The notes under the pieces are model-generated. The model was not told the DNA's origin, did not search any database, and saw only the letters and a program-made list of their open reading frames with translations. A DNA stretch of 64,000 bases, taken from assembly GCF_009830125.1 (NCBI RefSeq), contig NZ_WUPT01000001.1:62001-126000 (forward strand), written 5' to 3'. Positions 17,320-25,465 of the stretch are shown in pieces. A program made the position numbers and the translations under genes. This DNA is from Kangsaoukella pontilimi (GTDB taxonomy: Bacteria > Pseudomonadota > Alphaproteobacteria > Rhodobacterales > Rhodobacteraceae). Position 1 is the stretch's first letter. Every line of letters begins with the position of its first letter.

Positions 17320-17763
17320 TTACTTCGCGGTCGCCTTCTTGGCGGCGGCGGTCATGTCGTCGGTGGCCTTCTTGACGGCTTTGGTGGCTTCGTCGCCCAT
17401 GTCCTTGCCAGCGGCCAGCATCAGTTCGACGGTTTCCATCTGAACTTTCTTGGCGACTTCGGCGAAGGCAGCCATCGACTCGGCACTCATTTCAGCCTGA
17501 GCCGAAGCGAAGTCGGTCATGGCTTTGGTGTAGTCCGCCGGATCGTCCTTGACGTTGGTGACAACGCCGAACTTGCCGATGGTCGCTTTGGTCCACGAAG
17601 CCGAAATCTCGGTCGACTTTTCAGCAGCGTCGAGAACAACTTTCGACATCTTGTCGGCAAAGGCAGCCTGGGTTTTGAAGGCGTCCTGCATCGCGGTCGT
17701 GTCGACCGGGAAGGCACCCATCATGTCTTTCATCAGTTTGGTGTAGTCGTTGGTCTTGGCCAT
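17320..17763 (-). CDS. phaP: Phasin family protein
   Basis: 147 residues, alanine-, lysine- and methionine-rich, almost entirely amphipathic helix, ending in a lysine/alanine-rich tail (KKATDDMTAAAKKATAK). This composition and the place next to PHA synthase identify a granule-associated phasin. Phasins coat polyhydroxyalkanoate granules, control their number and size, and shield the cytoplasm. A strong GGAGAGAG ribosome-binding site precedes the ATG. Upstream are a sigma70-like promoter and two perfect TGCTGC-N3-GCAGCA operators, so expression is probably repressed by PhaR until polymer accumulates. Confidence 0.88.
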   Translation of the reverse strand: MAKTNDYTKLMKDMMGAFPVDTTAMQDAFKTQAAFADKMSKVVLDAAEKSTEISASWTKATIGKFGVVTNVKDDPADYTKAMTDFASAQAEMSAESMAAFAEVAKKVQMETVELMLAAGKDMGDEATKAVKKATDDMTAAAKKATAK

Positions 17764-17825
17764 GGTCTCTCTCCAATTTGTCTAACGTGTTTGCGGGGAG
17801 GACCCGCTTTCTGCGTCTGCAAAAG

Positions 17826-17854
17826 GATATACATGCTGCAGCGCAGCAAATCAA
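17826..17854 (-). promoter_or_regulatory. Probable phaP promoter
   Basis: On the minus strand TTGATT (17849-17854) and TATATC (17826-17831) are separated by exactly 17 bases. The spacer consists almost wholly of one palindromic operator, so a bound repressor would block RNA polymerase directly. The phaP start codon lies 63 bases downstream of the -10 box. Confidence 0.65.
17834..17848. promoter_or_regulatory. PhaR-type operator 1 upstream of phaP
   Basis: TGCTGC-AGC-GCAGCA, a perfect 6-base inverted repeat with a 3-base centre. It fits the CTGC-N3/4-GCAG pattern reported for the PHA-responsive repressor PhaR of Paracoccus. It lies between the -35 and -10 boxes of phaP. Confidence 0.72.
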
Positions 17855-17859
17855 CCCCT

Positions 17860-17876
17860 TTGCTGCACTGCAGCAA
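17860..17876. promoter_or_regulatory. PhaR-type operator 2 upstream of phaP
   Basis: TTGCTGC-ACT-GCAGCAA, a perfect 7-base inverted repeat with a 3-base centre. It is 27 bases centre to centre from operator 1, that is on nearly the opposite or same DNA face after 2.5 turns, just upstream of the -35 box. Confidence 0.72.
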
Positions 17877-17904
17877 AAAAATTCTTTCTGAATAAATCAG
17901 ACAG

Positions 17905-19704
17905 TTAGGCCTTTTTAGGCGTTTCCGAGACGTATTTCCCGGGCGCAGGGCCCAACACCGGATAGCCCTTGGCCTTGCCCGGGATGCGGGCTTTGACCTG
18001 ACGACCCGACCGCTTGCCCAGCCATTCCTCCCAACGGGGCCACCACGATCCCTCGTGAAACTCCGCAGCCTTGCGCCAGTCTGCCGGCGTGCCCGACCAG
18101 TCGCCGTTGGTGTAATGGCCGTACTTCTTCTTGGACGGCGGATTGACGATGCCGGCGATATGACCCGACTCGGACAGGATGAACGTCTTCGAGCGGCTGC
18201 CCATCTCCTGGACGCCCGCATAGCTCGACGTCCACGCCGCGATATGGTCCGTCTCGCAGGCAATGGCGCAGACCGGGACCTTGACGTCGCTGATCTTCAG
18301 CGTCTCGCCGAACATCTCGAACCCGCCCTTCGCGAAGCGGTTTTCCTGGCAAAGCCCGCGCAGGTAGTCCATCGCCATGCAGGCGGGAAGGTTCGTGCCG
18401 TCGCCGTTCCAGTAGAGCAGGTCGAAGGCTGGCGGTGCCTCGCCCATCATATAGCTGCGGATCGCGGGCTGATAGACAAGGTCGTTCGAGCGCAGGAAGC
18501 TGAACGTCCGGGACATGATGAACTTGTCGAGAATACCATTTTCCGAGACCTCTTCCTCGATCGCGTCGATAAAGTCGTCGGACAGGAACGCGGTGAACTC
18601 GCCCTGATCGTCGAAATCGGTCAGCGTCGTGAAAAGGGTTGCGGATTTGACAGACTTGTCGCCGCGCTTTTCCATCAAAGCCAGCGTCAGCGACAGCGTC
18701 GTGCCGGCGATGCAATACCCGATGGCGTTGACCTGATCCTCGCCAGTGATCGCCTTCACTTCTTCGATCGCGGTCAGATAGCCCTTCTCGACATAGTCGG
18801 AGAGGCCGTAGTCCTTGTAGGATGCGTCCGGGTTCTTCCAGCTGACGACAAACAGCGTGTAGCCCTGTTCGACGATCCACTTGATCAGGCTGTTCTGGGG
18901 CTTGAGGTCCAGGATGTAGAACTTGTTGATCCAGGGCGGAAAGATGATCAGCGGCGTCTTGGCGACAGTGTCGGTCTTGGGCGCGTATTGGATCAGTTCG
19001 AACAGGTCGTTGCGATAAACGACCGATCCTTCAGAGGTCGCGATATTTTCGCCCACCCGGAACGCGTCCTTGTCGGCCAGCGTAACGAGAAGGTCGCCGT
19101 CGTTCGCCTCGATATCGCGGACGAGATTTTCAAGGCCGTCGACCAGAGACTGGCCCTCGGTCTCGACCGCCTTGGCCAGCGCTTCGGGGTTGGTGCCCAG
19201 GAAGTTGGACGGGCTCATCATGTCGACGATCTGGCGTGTGAAATAGCGCACGCGCGCCTTGTCCTTGTCGTCCAGCCCTTCAAGGTCGTCCACTGCCTCA
19301 AAGATCGCCTCGGACGAAAATAGATACTGTTGCTTCAGATAGTTGAAGTAGGGATGCGTTTCCCAAAGCGGGTTCTTGAAGCGGCGGTCGGTCGGGCTGT
19401 TGTCCTCGGGCGGGGTCAGCTTGCCCTGCGCCAGCATGTGCTGCGCATCGACGTAATGCTTCAGCGCCTTGCCCCAATAGCCGATCTGATGCTCGATCAG
19501 CTTCGACGGATTCGACATCATTTCGGCCATGTAGGCCGCAGCCGCCCGGACATAGAGATCCTGCCCGGGGCCCTCGAGGCCCGGATGATGGTGTTTCTTC
19601 TGCGAAATGGCCGCGACGAGGCGCTGCGACAGCTCTTCGATCTTCGCAAGATTCTCGTTCATGCGGTCCAGTTCGGGCGGGGAATTGGTTTCTTCTGTTG
19701 TCAT
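17905..19704 (-). CDS. phaC: Class I poly(3-hydroxyalkanoate) synthase
   Basis: 599 residues, typical of class I PhaC. The lipase-like box GYCIAGTTLS gives the catalytic nucleophile Cys331; the remaining catalytic residues are the Asp in CETDHIAAW and the His in ESGHIAGIVNPP. YWNGDGTNLP is also a family signature. It polymerises (R)-3-hydroxyacyl-CoA into PHA at the granule surface. The gene lies 141 bases downstream of the phaP start on the same strand and is divergent from phaZ. The C-terminus ends in a basic tail. phaA/phaB precursor genes are not in the window. Confidence 0.96.
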   Translation of the reverse strand: MTTEETNSPPELDRMNENLAKIEELSQRLVAAISQKKHHHPGLEGPGQDLYVRAAAAYMAEMMSNPSKLIEHQIGYWGKALKHYVDAQHMLAQGKLTPPEDNSPTDRRFKNPLWETHPYFNYLKQQYLFSSEAIFEAVDDLEGLDDKDKARVRYFTRQIVDMMSPSNFLGTNPEALAKAVETEGQSLVDGLENLVRDIEANDGDLLVTLADKDAFRVGENIATSEGSVVYRNDLFELIQYAPKTDTVAKTPLIIFPPWINKFYILDLKPQNSLIKWIVEQGYTLFVVSWKNPDASYKDYGLSDYVEKGYLTAIEEVKAITGEDQVNAIGYCIAGTTLSLTLALMEKRGDKSVKSATLFTTLTDFDDQGEFTAFLSDDFIDAIEEEVSENGILDKFIMSRTFSFLRSNDLVYQPAIRSYMMGEAPPAFDLLYWNGDGTNLPACMAMDYLRGLCQENRFAKGGFEMFGETLKISDVKVPVCAIACETDHIAAWTSSYAGVQEMGSRSKTFILSESGHIAGIVNPPSKKKYGHYTNGDWSGTPADWRKAAEFHEGSWWPRWEEWLGKRSGRQVKARIPGKAKGYPVLGPAPGKYVSETPKKA

Positions 19705-19724
19705 TTCAGGGCTTAAGGCTTACT

Positions 19725-19736
19725 TTGCAGGTGCAG
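19725..19736. promoter_or_regulatory. Degenerate PhaR-type site between phaC and phaZ
   Basis: TTGC-AGGT-GCAG matches CTGC-N4-GCAG at seven of eight defined positions and lies in the divergent phaC/phaZ intergenic region. It could give weaker or shared PhaR control; a single degenerate copy is only suggestive. Confidence 0.35.
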
Positions 19737-19761
19737 CATTCGATGTGAATGCCCGTTGTTA

Positions 19762-19790
19762 TTGACCTTATCCGTCGAGAGCGCATAGGG
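19762..19790 (+). promoter_or_regulatory. Possible phaZ promoter
   Basis: TTGACC (19762-19767) and ATAGGG (19785-19790) are spaced by 17 bases, about 45 bases upstream of the phaZ ATG. The -10 box is a poor match, so this is a tentative call. Confidence 0.35.
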
Positions 19791-19835
19791 CAAAGCGACG
19801 TTTTGGCCCGCCGGCCTGACCATGAGGATCGACTA

Positions 19836-21101
19836 ATGCGCTACATGATGACCTACGACCTCATGGAGACGATCCGGATTACGAACCAGTGGGCCGGCGC
19901 CACCGCTCAGGCAATGGCGTCCTATCCCATCTGGGGGACGGTGCCGCATCCCTCTTTCCGCATGATGGCGGCCTGGGGCGAAGTCACCGAACGCACCTTC
20001 TCGCGCATGATCGTAAAGCCGGACTGGGGAATTGACGCCGTCGTTGGCTCGGATGGCCGCGATCACATCGTGAGCGTCGAGACCGAAATCGCACGCCCGT
20101 TCGGCGACCTGATCCGCTTCCGCGTTCAGGGGCGGCCCGAAAAGCCTCGGCGGATCATGCTGGTCGCGCCGATGTCGGGTCACTACGCCACGCTTCTGCG
20201 CTCCACCGTGCAGAGCCTCCTGCCGGATGCCGAGGTCTGGATCACGGACTGGCACAACGCCCGCGACATCCCGGTGTCCGAAGGCAAGTTCGATATCGAG
20301 GACTACACCCTCTATCTCGCCGATTTCATGGAGCATCTCGGCCCCGACCTGAACGTGATCGCTGTCTGTCAGCCCGCACCGCTTGCGCTGGCGGCAACGG
20401 CATACTTGGGCGCCGAAAAGCCCAAGGCGCAGCCGAGGACCCTGACCCTGATCGGCGGTCCGATCGACCCTGATGCCGCGCCCACCGATGTGACCGACTT
20501 CGGTCGCCGCGTGACCATGGGCCAGCTTGAACAGTTCATCCTGCAGCGGGTCGGCTTCAAATATGCCGGCGTGGGCCGCAAGGTCTATCCGGGGATGCAG
20601 CAGCTTGCGTCGTTCATGTCGATGAACGCCGAGACCCATACCACGGCCTTCGTCGAGCAGATCATTCGCGTCGCCAAGAACCAGGCGGGCGACCATGACA
20701 AGCACAACCGGTTCTATGATGAATACCTGGCCGTGATGGACATGACCGCCGAGTTCTATCTCTCGACAGTCGAGCGGGTCTTCAAGAACCGCGAGATCGC
20801 GCGGAACGATTTCACCGTCGCTGGCAAAAAGGTGGATATCGCCGCGATCACGGACGTCGCGGTCAAGATCGTCGAGGGCGAGCGCGATGACATCAGCGCA
20901 CCGGGCCAGTGCCTTGCCGCGCTGGACCTGCTGACCGGCTTGCCGAAGTCGAAAAAGGCCGCGCATCTCGAGCCGGGCGCGGGCCACTACGGTATTTTTG
21001 CCGGCAAGAGCTGGCGCAACAATATCCGCCCGCTCGTTCTGAACTTCATCGACGACAACGCGCCCAAGGCCGCGCCGGCGAAGGACCGTAAATCCGCCTG
21101 A
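19836..21101 (+). CDS. phaZ: Intracellular polyhydroxyalkanoate depolymerase
   Basis: 421 residues from ATG 19836 (GAGGATC ribosome-binding site); the longer open frame to 19749 is not supported. The N-terminus MRYMMTYDLMETIR is characteristic of intracellular PhaZ. The nucleophile is a Cys in VIAVCQPAPLALAA (about residue 178), as in PhaZ1-type enzymes. It mobilises stored PHB granules to hydroxybutyrate oligomers in the cytoplasm. It is divergent from phaC; in Rhodobacteraceae phaZ, phaC, phaP and phaR usually form this cluster, but phaR is missing next to phaP here. Confidence 0.93.
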   Translation: MRYMMTYDLMETIRITNQWAGATAQAMASYPIWGTVPHPSFRMMAAWGEVTERTFSRMIVKPDWGIDAVVGSDGRDHIVSVETEIARPFGDLIRFRVQGRPEKPRRIMLVAPMSGHYATLLRSTVQSLLPDAEVWITDWHNARDIPVSEGKFDIEDYTLYLADFMEHLGPDLNVIAVCQPAPLALAATAYLGAEKPKAQPRTLTLIGGPIDPDAAPTDVTDFGRRVTMGQLEQFILQRVGFKYAGVGRKVYPGMQQLASFMSMNAETHTTAFVEQIIRVAKNQAGDHDKHNRFYDEYLAVMDMTAEFYLSTVERVFKNREIARNDFTVAGKKVDIAAITDVAVKIVEGERDDISAPGQCLAALDLLTGLPKSKKAAHLEPGAGHYGIFAGKSWRNNIRPLVLNFIDDNAPKAAPAKDRKSA

Positions 21102-21107
21102 CCGGCC

Positions 21108-21395
21108 TCAGGTCCAGTTGACGGCGGCACCGCCCGGCAACGCCGCGCGGGCGCGCATCGGGAATTCGGGTTTGTAGTTCAGATCACGGCAAAAGCCGGT
21201 GATCCAGGCGTCGTCCATCAGAAGAAAATCCAGAACCGAGGCCAGGAATTCCGGGTCCTGCGCGCGCGACTTCAGGTCATCTGCGCCAGCGCCGGTTGAG
21301 CCCATGAACACTGTCACGAGATCGTCCTGGCCGAGCAGCCAAGACAGCGCCTCGATGGCGAGAAGTTCGGCCGAATCCCGCGATAGCGGCGTCAT
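21108..21395 (-). CDS. DUF3572 family protein
   Basis: 95 residues. The pattern LLAIEALSWLLGQDDLVTVFMGSTG, in two parts around residues 10-34, followed by DPEFLASVLDFLLMDDAWITGFC, matches the DUF3572 family of alphaproteobacteria, which is short, helical and of unknown function. Its gene is convergent with phaZ (6-base gap) and divergent from the diguanylate cyclase that follows, an arrangement I remember as common for pleD-like genes in this group. No signal peptide or membrane segment. Confidence 0.78.
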   Translation of the reverse strand: MTPLSRDSAELLAIEALSWLLGQDDLVTVFMGSTGAGADDLKSRAQDPEFLASVLDFLLMDDAWITGFCRDLNYKPEFPMRARAALPGGAAVNWT

Positions 21396-21480
21396 GGCAT
21401 GGCTCCGGAAAGGCTTTGTTAACCCTTATAAGCGAAGACTGAAGCGACAGAGAACAATTGTAAATAAATTGAGGCGATCC

Positions 21481-22881
21481 ATGACCAGCCGTGTGGCCAT
21501 TATCGAGGACAGCTCGGTCGCGCGAATGCTGCTCTCGTCCCTTCTGACGGCGGGACACTATGATGTCTCGGTCGGCGCCTCTTCCGAGACAGACGCATTG
21601 CTGGAACTACCCCCCGACGCTGTTCTGCTTGGGCCCGGTGTCGAGGACGCCGTTGCACTGATCCCGGCGATCCGGACGAAGACAGGGGCCTCCGCGCCGC
21701 CGATCCTCGTCCTGAGCCGCGACACCGCGCCAGCCCAACGGCTGGCCGCGCTGCAGGCTGGCGCGACAGAGGTACTGCGCTATCCAATCGACGCGGGCCA
21801 TTTCCTGGCCCGACTGCGGAGCGTGATCCGAAGCGCGGAGCCATTCCGCGAACTGCGCCGCCGTCGCGTCGCGTCGATGCAGTTCGGCTTCGCGGAAAGT
21901 GCGGCCACTTTCGAGCGGCAAAAGCGGCTTGTCCTCGTATCGGAAAACGCTGAGCCCTCAATGATCGACTGGCCGGACCTGCCCGGGGTGCGTCAAGAAC
22001 GTTGCGGCCGCCGTGAGGTTCTGTCCGCCGATGCACAGACCCGGCAGGTGGAAGCGTTCGTTCTGGATTGGAGCGGCACGTTCTCGACGGCGCCCGTTCG
22101 GCAGCTTCTGCCCGAGCTGCGGGCGCGCGTTCATACCCGCCATGCCGGTATCGTCGTGCTGCATGATCCCGACGACGATCTGGCGGCGGTGCAGGCGCTG
22201 GACAATGGGGCGACGGACGCGGTGCCGCTCGATGTGGCCCGCGAAGAGATCGCGCTCAGGCTCGAACGAGTGCTGGCGTTGAAGGGGGTCAAGGACACGC
22301 TTCGGCGCTCGACCGAGGCGAGCGTGGAGCTCGCGGTGCGGGACTCTCTCACCGGTCTCTACAATCGGCGCTATGCCGAGGCCTATCTGGCCGATCTCGT
22401 CTCCGACCGCGCGGCGGATCAGGCCTTTGCGCTGATGATCGCGGATATCGACCATTTCAAGGCGATCAATGACACCTACGGCCACGCGGTGGGCGACATG
22501 GTCCTCAGAAAGGTGGCGGACCAGCTTTGCCAACAAACCCGCGCGGTGGACCTTGTCGCCCGTTTGGGGGGCGAGGAATTCCTCATCGTGCTTGCCGAAA
22601 GCAATCTCGCCCAGGCGCGCCACGCGGCGGATCGTCTCCGCAATCGCGTCGGACGGTCCCCGATCAAGCTGGATGATGGAAGCGAGGTCGCCGTGACGGT
22701 CAGCCTTGGTCTGAGCATGGGGGACGCGCGCATGATCGAGCGGCTTCGCGGCGAACGGCGCCTGACCGCACCCGCAATCGGGCTTGGCGACGGCATCCTG
22801 TCCGACCTGATCTCGCGCGCCGACCGGGCGCTTTATCGCGCGAAGGCTCTTGGCCGAAATCAGGTGCAGGTCGCCGTCTGA
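21481..22881 (+). CDS. pleD: PleD-like diguanylate cyclase with two receiver-like domains
   Basis: 466 residues from ATG 21481. Order: receiver-like domain 1 (1-120), receiver-like domain 2 (about 140-265) and GGDEF domain (about 300-466). The cyclase active site is LGGEEF near residue 362, with ADIDHFKAINDTYGHAVGD upstream, split here over the substrate-binding segment, so cyclic-di-GMP synthesis is expected. Domain 1 keeps the acidic pair (IEDSS) but reads AVLLGPG where the phospho-acceptor Asp is expected. Domain 2 has VLDWSG. Control may therefore differ from canonical PleD. The 85-base gap to the divergent DUF3572 gene probably holds its promoter. Confidence 0.87.
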   Translation: MTSRVAIIEDSSVARMLLSSLLTAGHYDVSVGASSETDALLELPPDAVLLGPGVEDAVALIPAIRTKTGASAPPILVLSRDTAPAQRLAALQAGATEVLRYPIDAGHFLARLRSVIRSAEPFRELRRRRVASMQFGFAESAATFERQKRLVLVSENAEPSMIDWPDLPGVRQERCGRREVLSADAQTRQVEAFVLDWSGTFSTAPVRQLLPELRARVHTRHAGIVVLHDPDDDLAAVQALDNGATDAVPLDVAREEIALRLERVLALKGVKDTLRRSTEASVELAVRDSLTGLYNRRYAEAYLADLVSDRAADQAFALMIADIDHFKAINDTYGHAVGDMVLRKVADQLCQQTRAVDLVARLGGEEFLIVLAESNLAQARHAADRLRNRVGRSPIKLDDGSEVAVTVSLGLSMGDARMIERLRGERRLTAPAIGLGDGILSDLISRADRALYRAKALGRNQVQVAV

Positions 22882-22896
22882 GCCGGTGCTGCCCCC

Positions 22897-23376
22897 TCAG
22901 TCGCGGGGCCGGCGGCGGAACGCTCTTTCAAGGCGTTCGGCGTAACCGCGACGTTCTTCGACGCTCATCCCTTCAAGACGGTCCAGGAGTAGCGTCTCGC
23001 CGATGTCCTGACGCCTGACCGCAAGCTGGCGCTGTTCGGCCAGGATTGCCGCGACCCGTGCGCGGTCGAAATCCTCGGCGGCGATGGCGGAGAGAAGCGC
23101 CTCAAGGCGCGCGCGCAGGTCGGCCCGGTTCGCGCGCAGACGATCCCGGTTTCCGACCATTTCGCGCAGGAAGGCCCGCCGATCGTCCTCGTCCAAAGCC
23201 CGAACGAAAGGCTCACCGATCAGCGAGCGCGCCGCACCCGGTGGACGTTCTCCGTCGCCCCGCATCAGCGCACCGATAATGACCCCGGCCACGAGAAGGT
23301 TCAGCGCAAGAGACACCACCAGCAGTGGCCACATCCAGCGGCGATGCGGTTTTTCGGGCATACCAGGCGCGCTCAT
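22897..23376 (-). CDS. CpxP/heavy-metal-sensor-like periplasmic protein
   Basis: 159 residues: a short cytoplasmic N-terminus, one transmembrane anchor (about 16-37), then a long helical, arginine-rich region resembling CpxP/Spy/CnrX-type 'periplasmic heavy metal sensor' proteins (LRANRADLRARLEALL and so on). No His/Met-rich metal-binding cluster is evident. It overlaps the anti-sigma-like gene by 4 bases and is the last gene of the EF-hand-sigma-anti-sigma group. By analogy with CnrX or Spy it could sense periplasmic stress and control the anti-sigma factor; that is inference. Confidence 0.7.
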   Translation of the reverse strand: MSAPGMPEKPHRRWMWPLLVVSLALNLLVAGVIIGALMRGDGERPPGAARSLIGEPFVRALDEDDRRAFLREMVGNRDRLRANRADLRARLEALLSAIAAEDFDRARVAAILAEQRQLAVRRQDIGETLLLDRLEGMSVEERRGYAERLERAFRRRPRD

Positions 23377-23726
23377 TCGCTGTCCTCGCCAAGATAGAAG
23401 ACGCTCGGGTCCGCGCCGGCGATGAAGGCGGAGAGGTCATAGCTTTCCGTATCGACGAACGACAGCCCGGCCGGGAGACCGGTGCCGCTGTTCAGGCCGA
23501 TGACGACACCCACGGCGGTGGCCGCCGTCAGGCTGCCTGCGGCTGTGAGCCATTCGAACAGGCGACGGCGCGGGGCAGGGCGCGAAGCGGTCGGTGTGGC
23601 GGACGGAAGCCCGTCGATATCGGCCGCGATCCGGTTCCACAGCCCGTCAGGAACGGCGGCCGGTGCCTGTCGCGCCGTCTGAAACAACAGGTCGAGACCT
23701 GGATCATCCCGTTTGTCGTCAGTCAT
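23373..23726 (-). CDS. Probable anti-sigma factor (single-pass membrane protein)
   Basis: 117 residues. The N-terminal 60 residues are cytoplasmic and include LWNRIAADIDGLP; one transmembrane helix follows near 62-82 (AAGSLTAATAVGVVIGL), then a short acidic periplasmic tail. It overlaps the ECF sigma gene by 8 bases and the CpxP-like gene by 4. Position and topology are those of membrane anti-sigma factors, but no zinc-binding HxxxCxxC motif is present, so the call rests on context. Confidence 0.62.
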   Translation of the reverse strand: MTDDKRDDPGLDLLFQTARQAPAAVPDGLWNRIAADIDGLPSATPTASRPAPRRRLFEWLTAAGSLTAATAVGVVIGLNSGTGLPAGLSFVDTESYDLSAFIAGADPSVFYLGEDSE

Positions 23727-24318
23727 CCTGATACCCCAATGCGTCCTTCTGTCCCTTGAGCGCCTCGGCCAGGGCCCGCTTGCCGCGGGCCGTCAGACTT
23801 TCGACGGCCTCGACGGTGATGTCCATGATCTCGGCAATCTCGGGATTGCTCATTTCCTCGATATGACGGAGCGACACGGCGATCCGCTGCCTCTCGGGAA
23901 GGCGCGCCATCGCCCGGTCGAGTGCGGCCAGACGTTCGGCGTCGGTCATCCGGCGGACCGCGTCTGTCAGGTCGGCAACCGGCTCGGCCACGCTGTCGAG
24001 TGGCACTTGAGGCCGTCTTGCCCGCAAACGGTCTGTCGCCAGGTTGATCGCGACGCGAAACGCCCATGTCGAGACCTGCGCCCCTTCCTGCCGCCACTCC
24101 GGCGCCATCCGCCAGAGCCTGAGCAAGGTCTCTTGCACGATGTCCTCGGCCTCGGCGGCATCGCCGGTCATCCGGGACACGTGGCGAAAGAGCCGGGGCG
24201 CCAGCCGCCCGGCCAGCGCCCGCGCCGCCTGCGGGTCGCCATGCCCGACCCGCACCAGAAGCGCGGCATCCGGCGTGTCGGCCCATGGGTCCGGTCGTGG
24301 AGATGAAGCGCTGTTCAC
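23719..24318 (-). CDS. ECF family RNA polymerase sigma factor
   Basis: 199 residues. Sigma region 2 (AEAEDIVQETLLRLWRMAPEW, read in two parts near 55-75) and region 4 (LPERQRIAVSLRHIEEMSN, then a helix-turn-helix to about 185) are clear. It should direct transcription of stress genes, likely including its own operon with the overlapping anti-sigma gene. The upstream EF-hand gene on the same strand ends 54 bases before it. A secretion-stress or metal-stress role would fit the periplasmic partners. Confidence 0.88.
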   Translation of the reverse strand: MNSASSPRPDPWADTPDAALLVRVGHGDPQAARALAGRLAPRLFRHVSRMTGDAAEAEDIVQETLLRLWRMAPEWRQEGAQVSTWAFRVAINLATDRLRARRPQVPLDSVAEPVADLTDAVRRMTDAERLAALDRAMARLPERQRIAVSLRHIEEMSNPEIAEIMDITVEAVESLTARGKRALAEALKGQKDALGYQDD

Positions 24319-24372
24319 CCGGTTTGGGTAGCGCCGGACACACCATCTGGCAATCCGGCGCCGTGCCCGTCG

Positions 24373-24870
24373 TCAGTTCCGGTGCCCCTTGCCCCAGCGG
24401 TCGCCCCGGCCTTCGTGGCCACCGCCGCGGCGCTCGGCGAAGTGCTCCATCGCGGCGTCGAACTCCTCTTCGCTGACCCCGCCCGAATTGTCGGCATCGG
24501 CGCGCCTCAGAAGCCGCTCGCCCATTCCGCGGCCCTGACGCGCCTCGACGGCGTCGCGCGAGACCATGCCGTCGCCGTCGGCGTCCAGCCGTGAGAACAT
24601 CTCGGCGGCGCGTTCGCCGGCACGCTCGGCGGCATGTGCAACGAATTCGGCTTCGCTGATTGCACCGTCGCCATCTGTGTCGAGCGCTGCAAAGCGTTCA
24701 GCGCGAAGCGCATCGAGATCGCTTTCCTCGATCTGGCCATTGCCGTCCGCATCAAGCGTCGCGAAATCCATGCGCGGCCCGCCTCCGCGCCCGTCCTGTG
24801 CGATGGCGACCTGGGTTCCCAGCCCGATCAGCGCGGCGGCTGCGATCAGCTTAACGGTTGTCTTGTCCAT
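24373..24870 (-). CDS. Secreted EF-hand protein
   Basis: 165 residues with a signal peptide (about 1-24) and four EF-hand loops: DADGNGQIEESD, DTDGDGAISEAE, DADGDGMVSRDA and DADNSGGVSEEE. The fourth is slightly degenerate. The C-terminus is rich in Gly, Arg and His (RRGGGHEGRGD). It should bind calcium in the periplasm or outside. AGAAAGG upstream is a good ribosome-binding site. It leads the operon with the ECF sigma factor, so calcium or periplasmic conditions may feed into that regulon; the link is an inference from gene order. Confidence 0.85.
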   Translation of the reverse strand: MDKTTVKLIAAAALIGLGTQVAIAQDGRGGGPRMDFATLDADGNGQIEESDLDALRAERFAALDTDGDGAISEAEFVAHAAERAGERAAEMFSRLDADGDGMVSRDAVEARQGRGMGERLLRRADADNSGGVSEEEFDAAMEHFAERRGGGHEGRGDRWGKGHRN

Positions 24871-25035
24871 GGTGTTTTTCCTTTCTCATGGGCGTCTTGC
24901 CCGTCCATGCATCTTCAAACGGACGCCGCCCGCCTTTCCGTCGAAAAAAGAATCTGCCCTGTTCGGCGCGACATCCCGCCGCAAGGACGTTTCGCGCCAT
25001 TCATCTGTCGCACGCTCCGATCCATGTAGAGGGAC

Positions 25036-25464
25036 ATGGCACAGGCGAGTGATGAAATGTTCGACGAAGGTATCCAGAAGGCCGAGTCCGTCTCGGACGA
25101 GGCAGAGCGCGACGTGCGCGGCTCGATGCTGCGCGGGTGGCGACGCAAGTGCCCGAATTGCGGCAAGGGCCCGATGATGAGCTCGTATCTCAGGGTGCGG
25201 GGAACCTGTCCCGTTTGCGACGAGCGTCTCGACGCCCACCGTGCCGATGATGGCCCCGCCTATCTGACCATCCTGATCGTGGGCCACATCATGGCGCCCG
25301 CAATCATCTGGGCTTTCACCACCTTCCGACCCGAGCCGATGGTTCTCGCCAGTGTCTTCACTGTTGGATGCGTTGCGTTGTCTCTCTACCTGTTGCCGAG
25401 GCTGAAGGGTGCGATTGTCGGCCTGCAATGGGCCAAGCGCATGCACGGCTTCCGCGAAAGCTGA
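25036..25464 (+). CDS. DUF983 family membrane protein
   Basis: 142 residues. Two CxxC pairs (CPNCGKG near 38 and CPVCDER near 57) form a predicted zinc ribbon, followed by two transmembrane helices (about 80-100 and 105-125). This is the DUF983 family, often near cytochrome oxidase or ctaG genes but of unsettled function; a role in membrane redox-protein assembly has been suggested for the family. It begins 165 bases from the divergent EF-hand gene, and the NUDIX gene follows with a one-base gap. Confidence 0.8.
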   Translation: MAQASDEMFDEGIQKAESVSDEAERDVRGSMLRGWRRKCPNCGKGPMMSSYLRVRGTCPVCDERLDAHRADDGPAYLTILIVGHIMAPAIIWAFTTFRPEPMVLASVFTVGCVALSLYLLPRLKGAIVGLQWAKRMHGFRES

Positions 25465-25465
25465 G

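Noticed and set aside
24871-24960. ECF-type promoter (GGAAA...CGTTT) upstream of the EF-hand gene
   Set aside because: The spacing is only 13 bases instead of about 16-17, so the match is not convincing.
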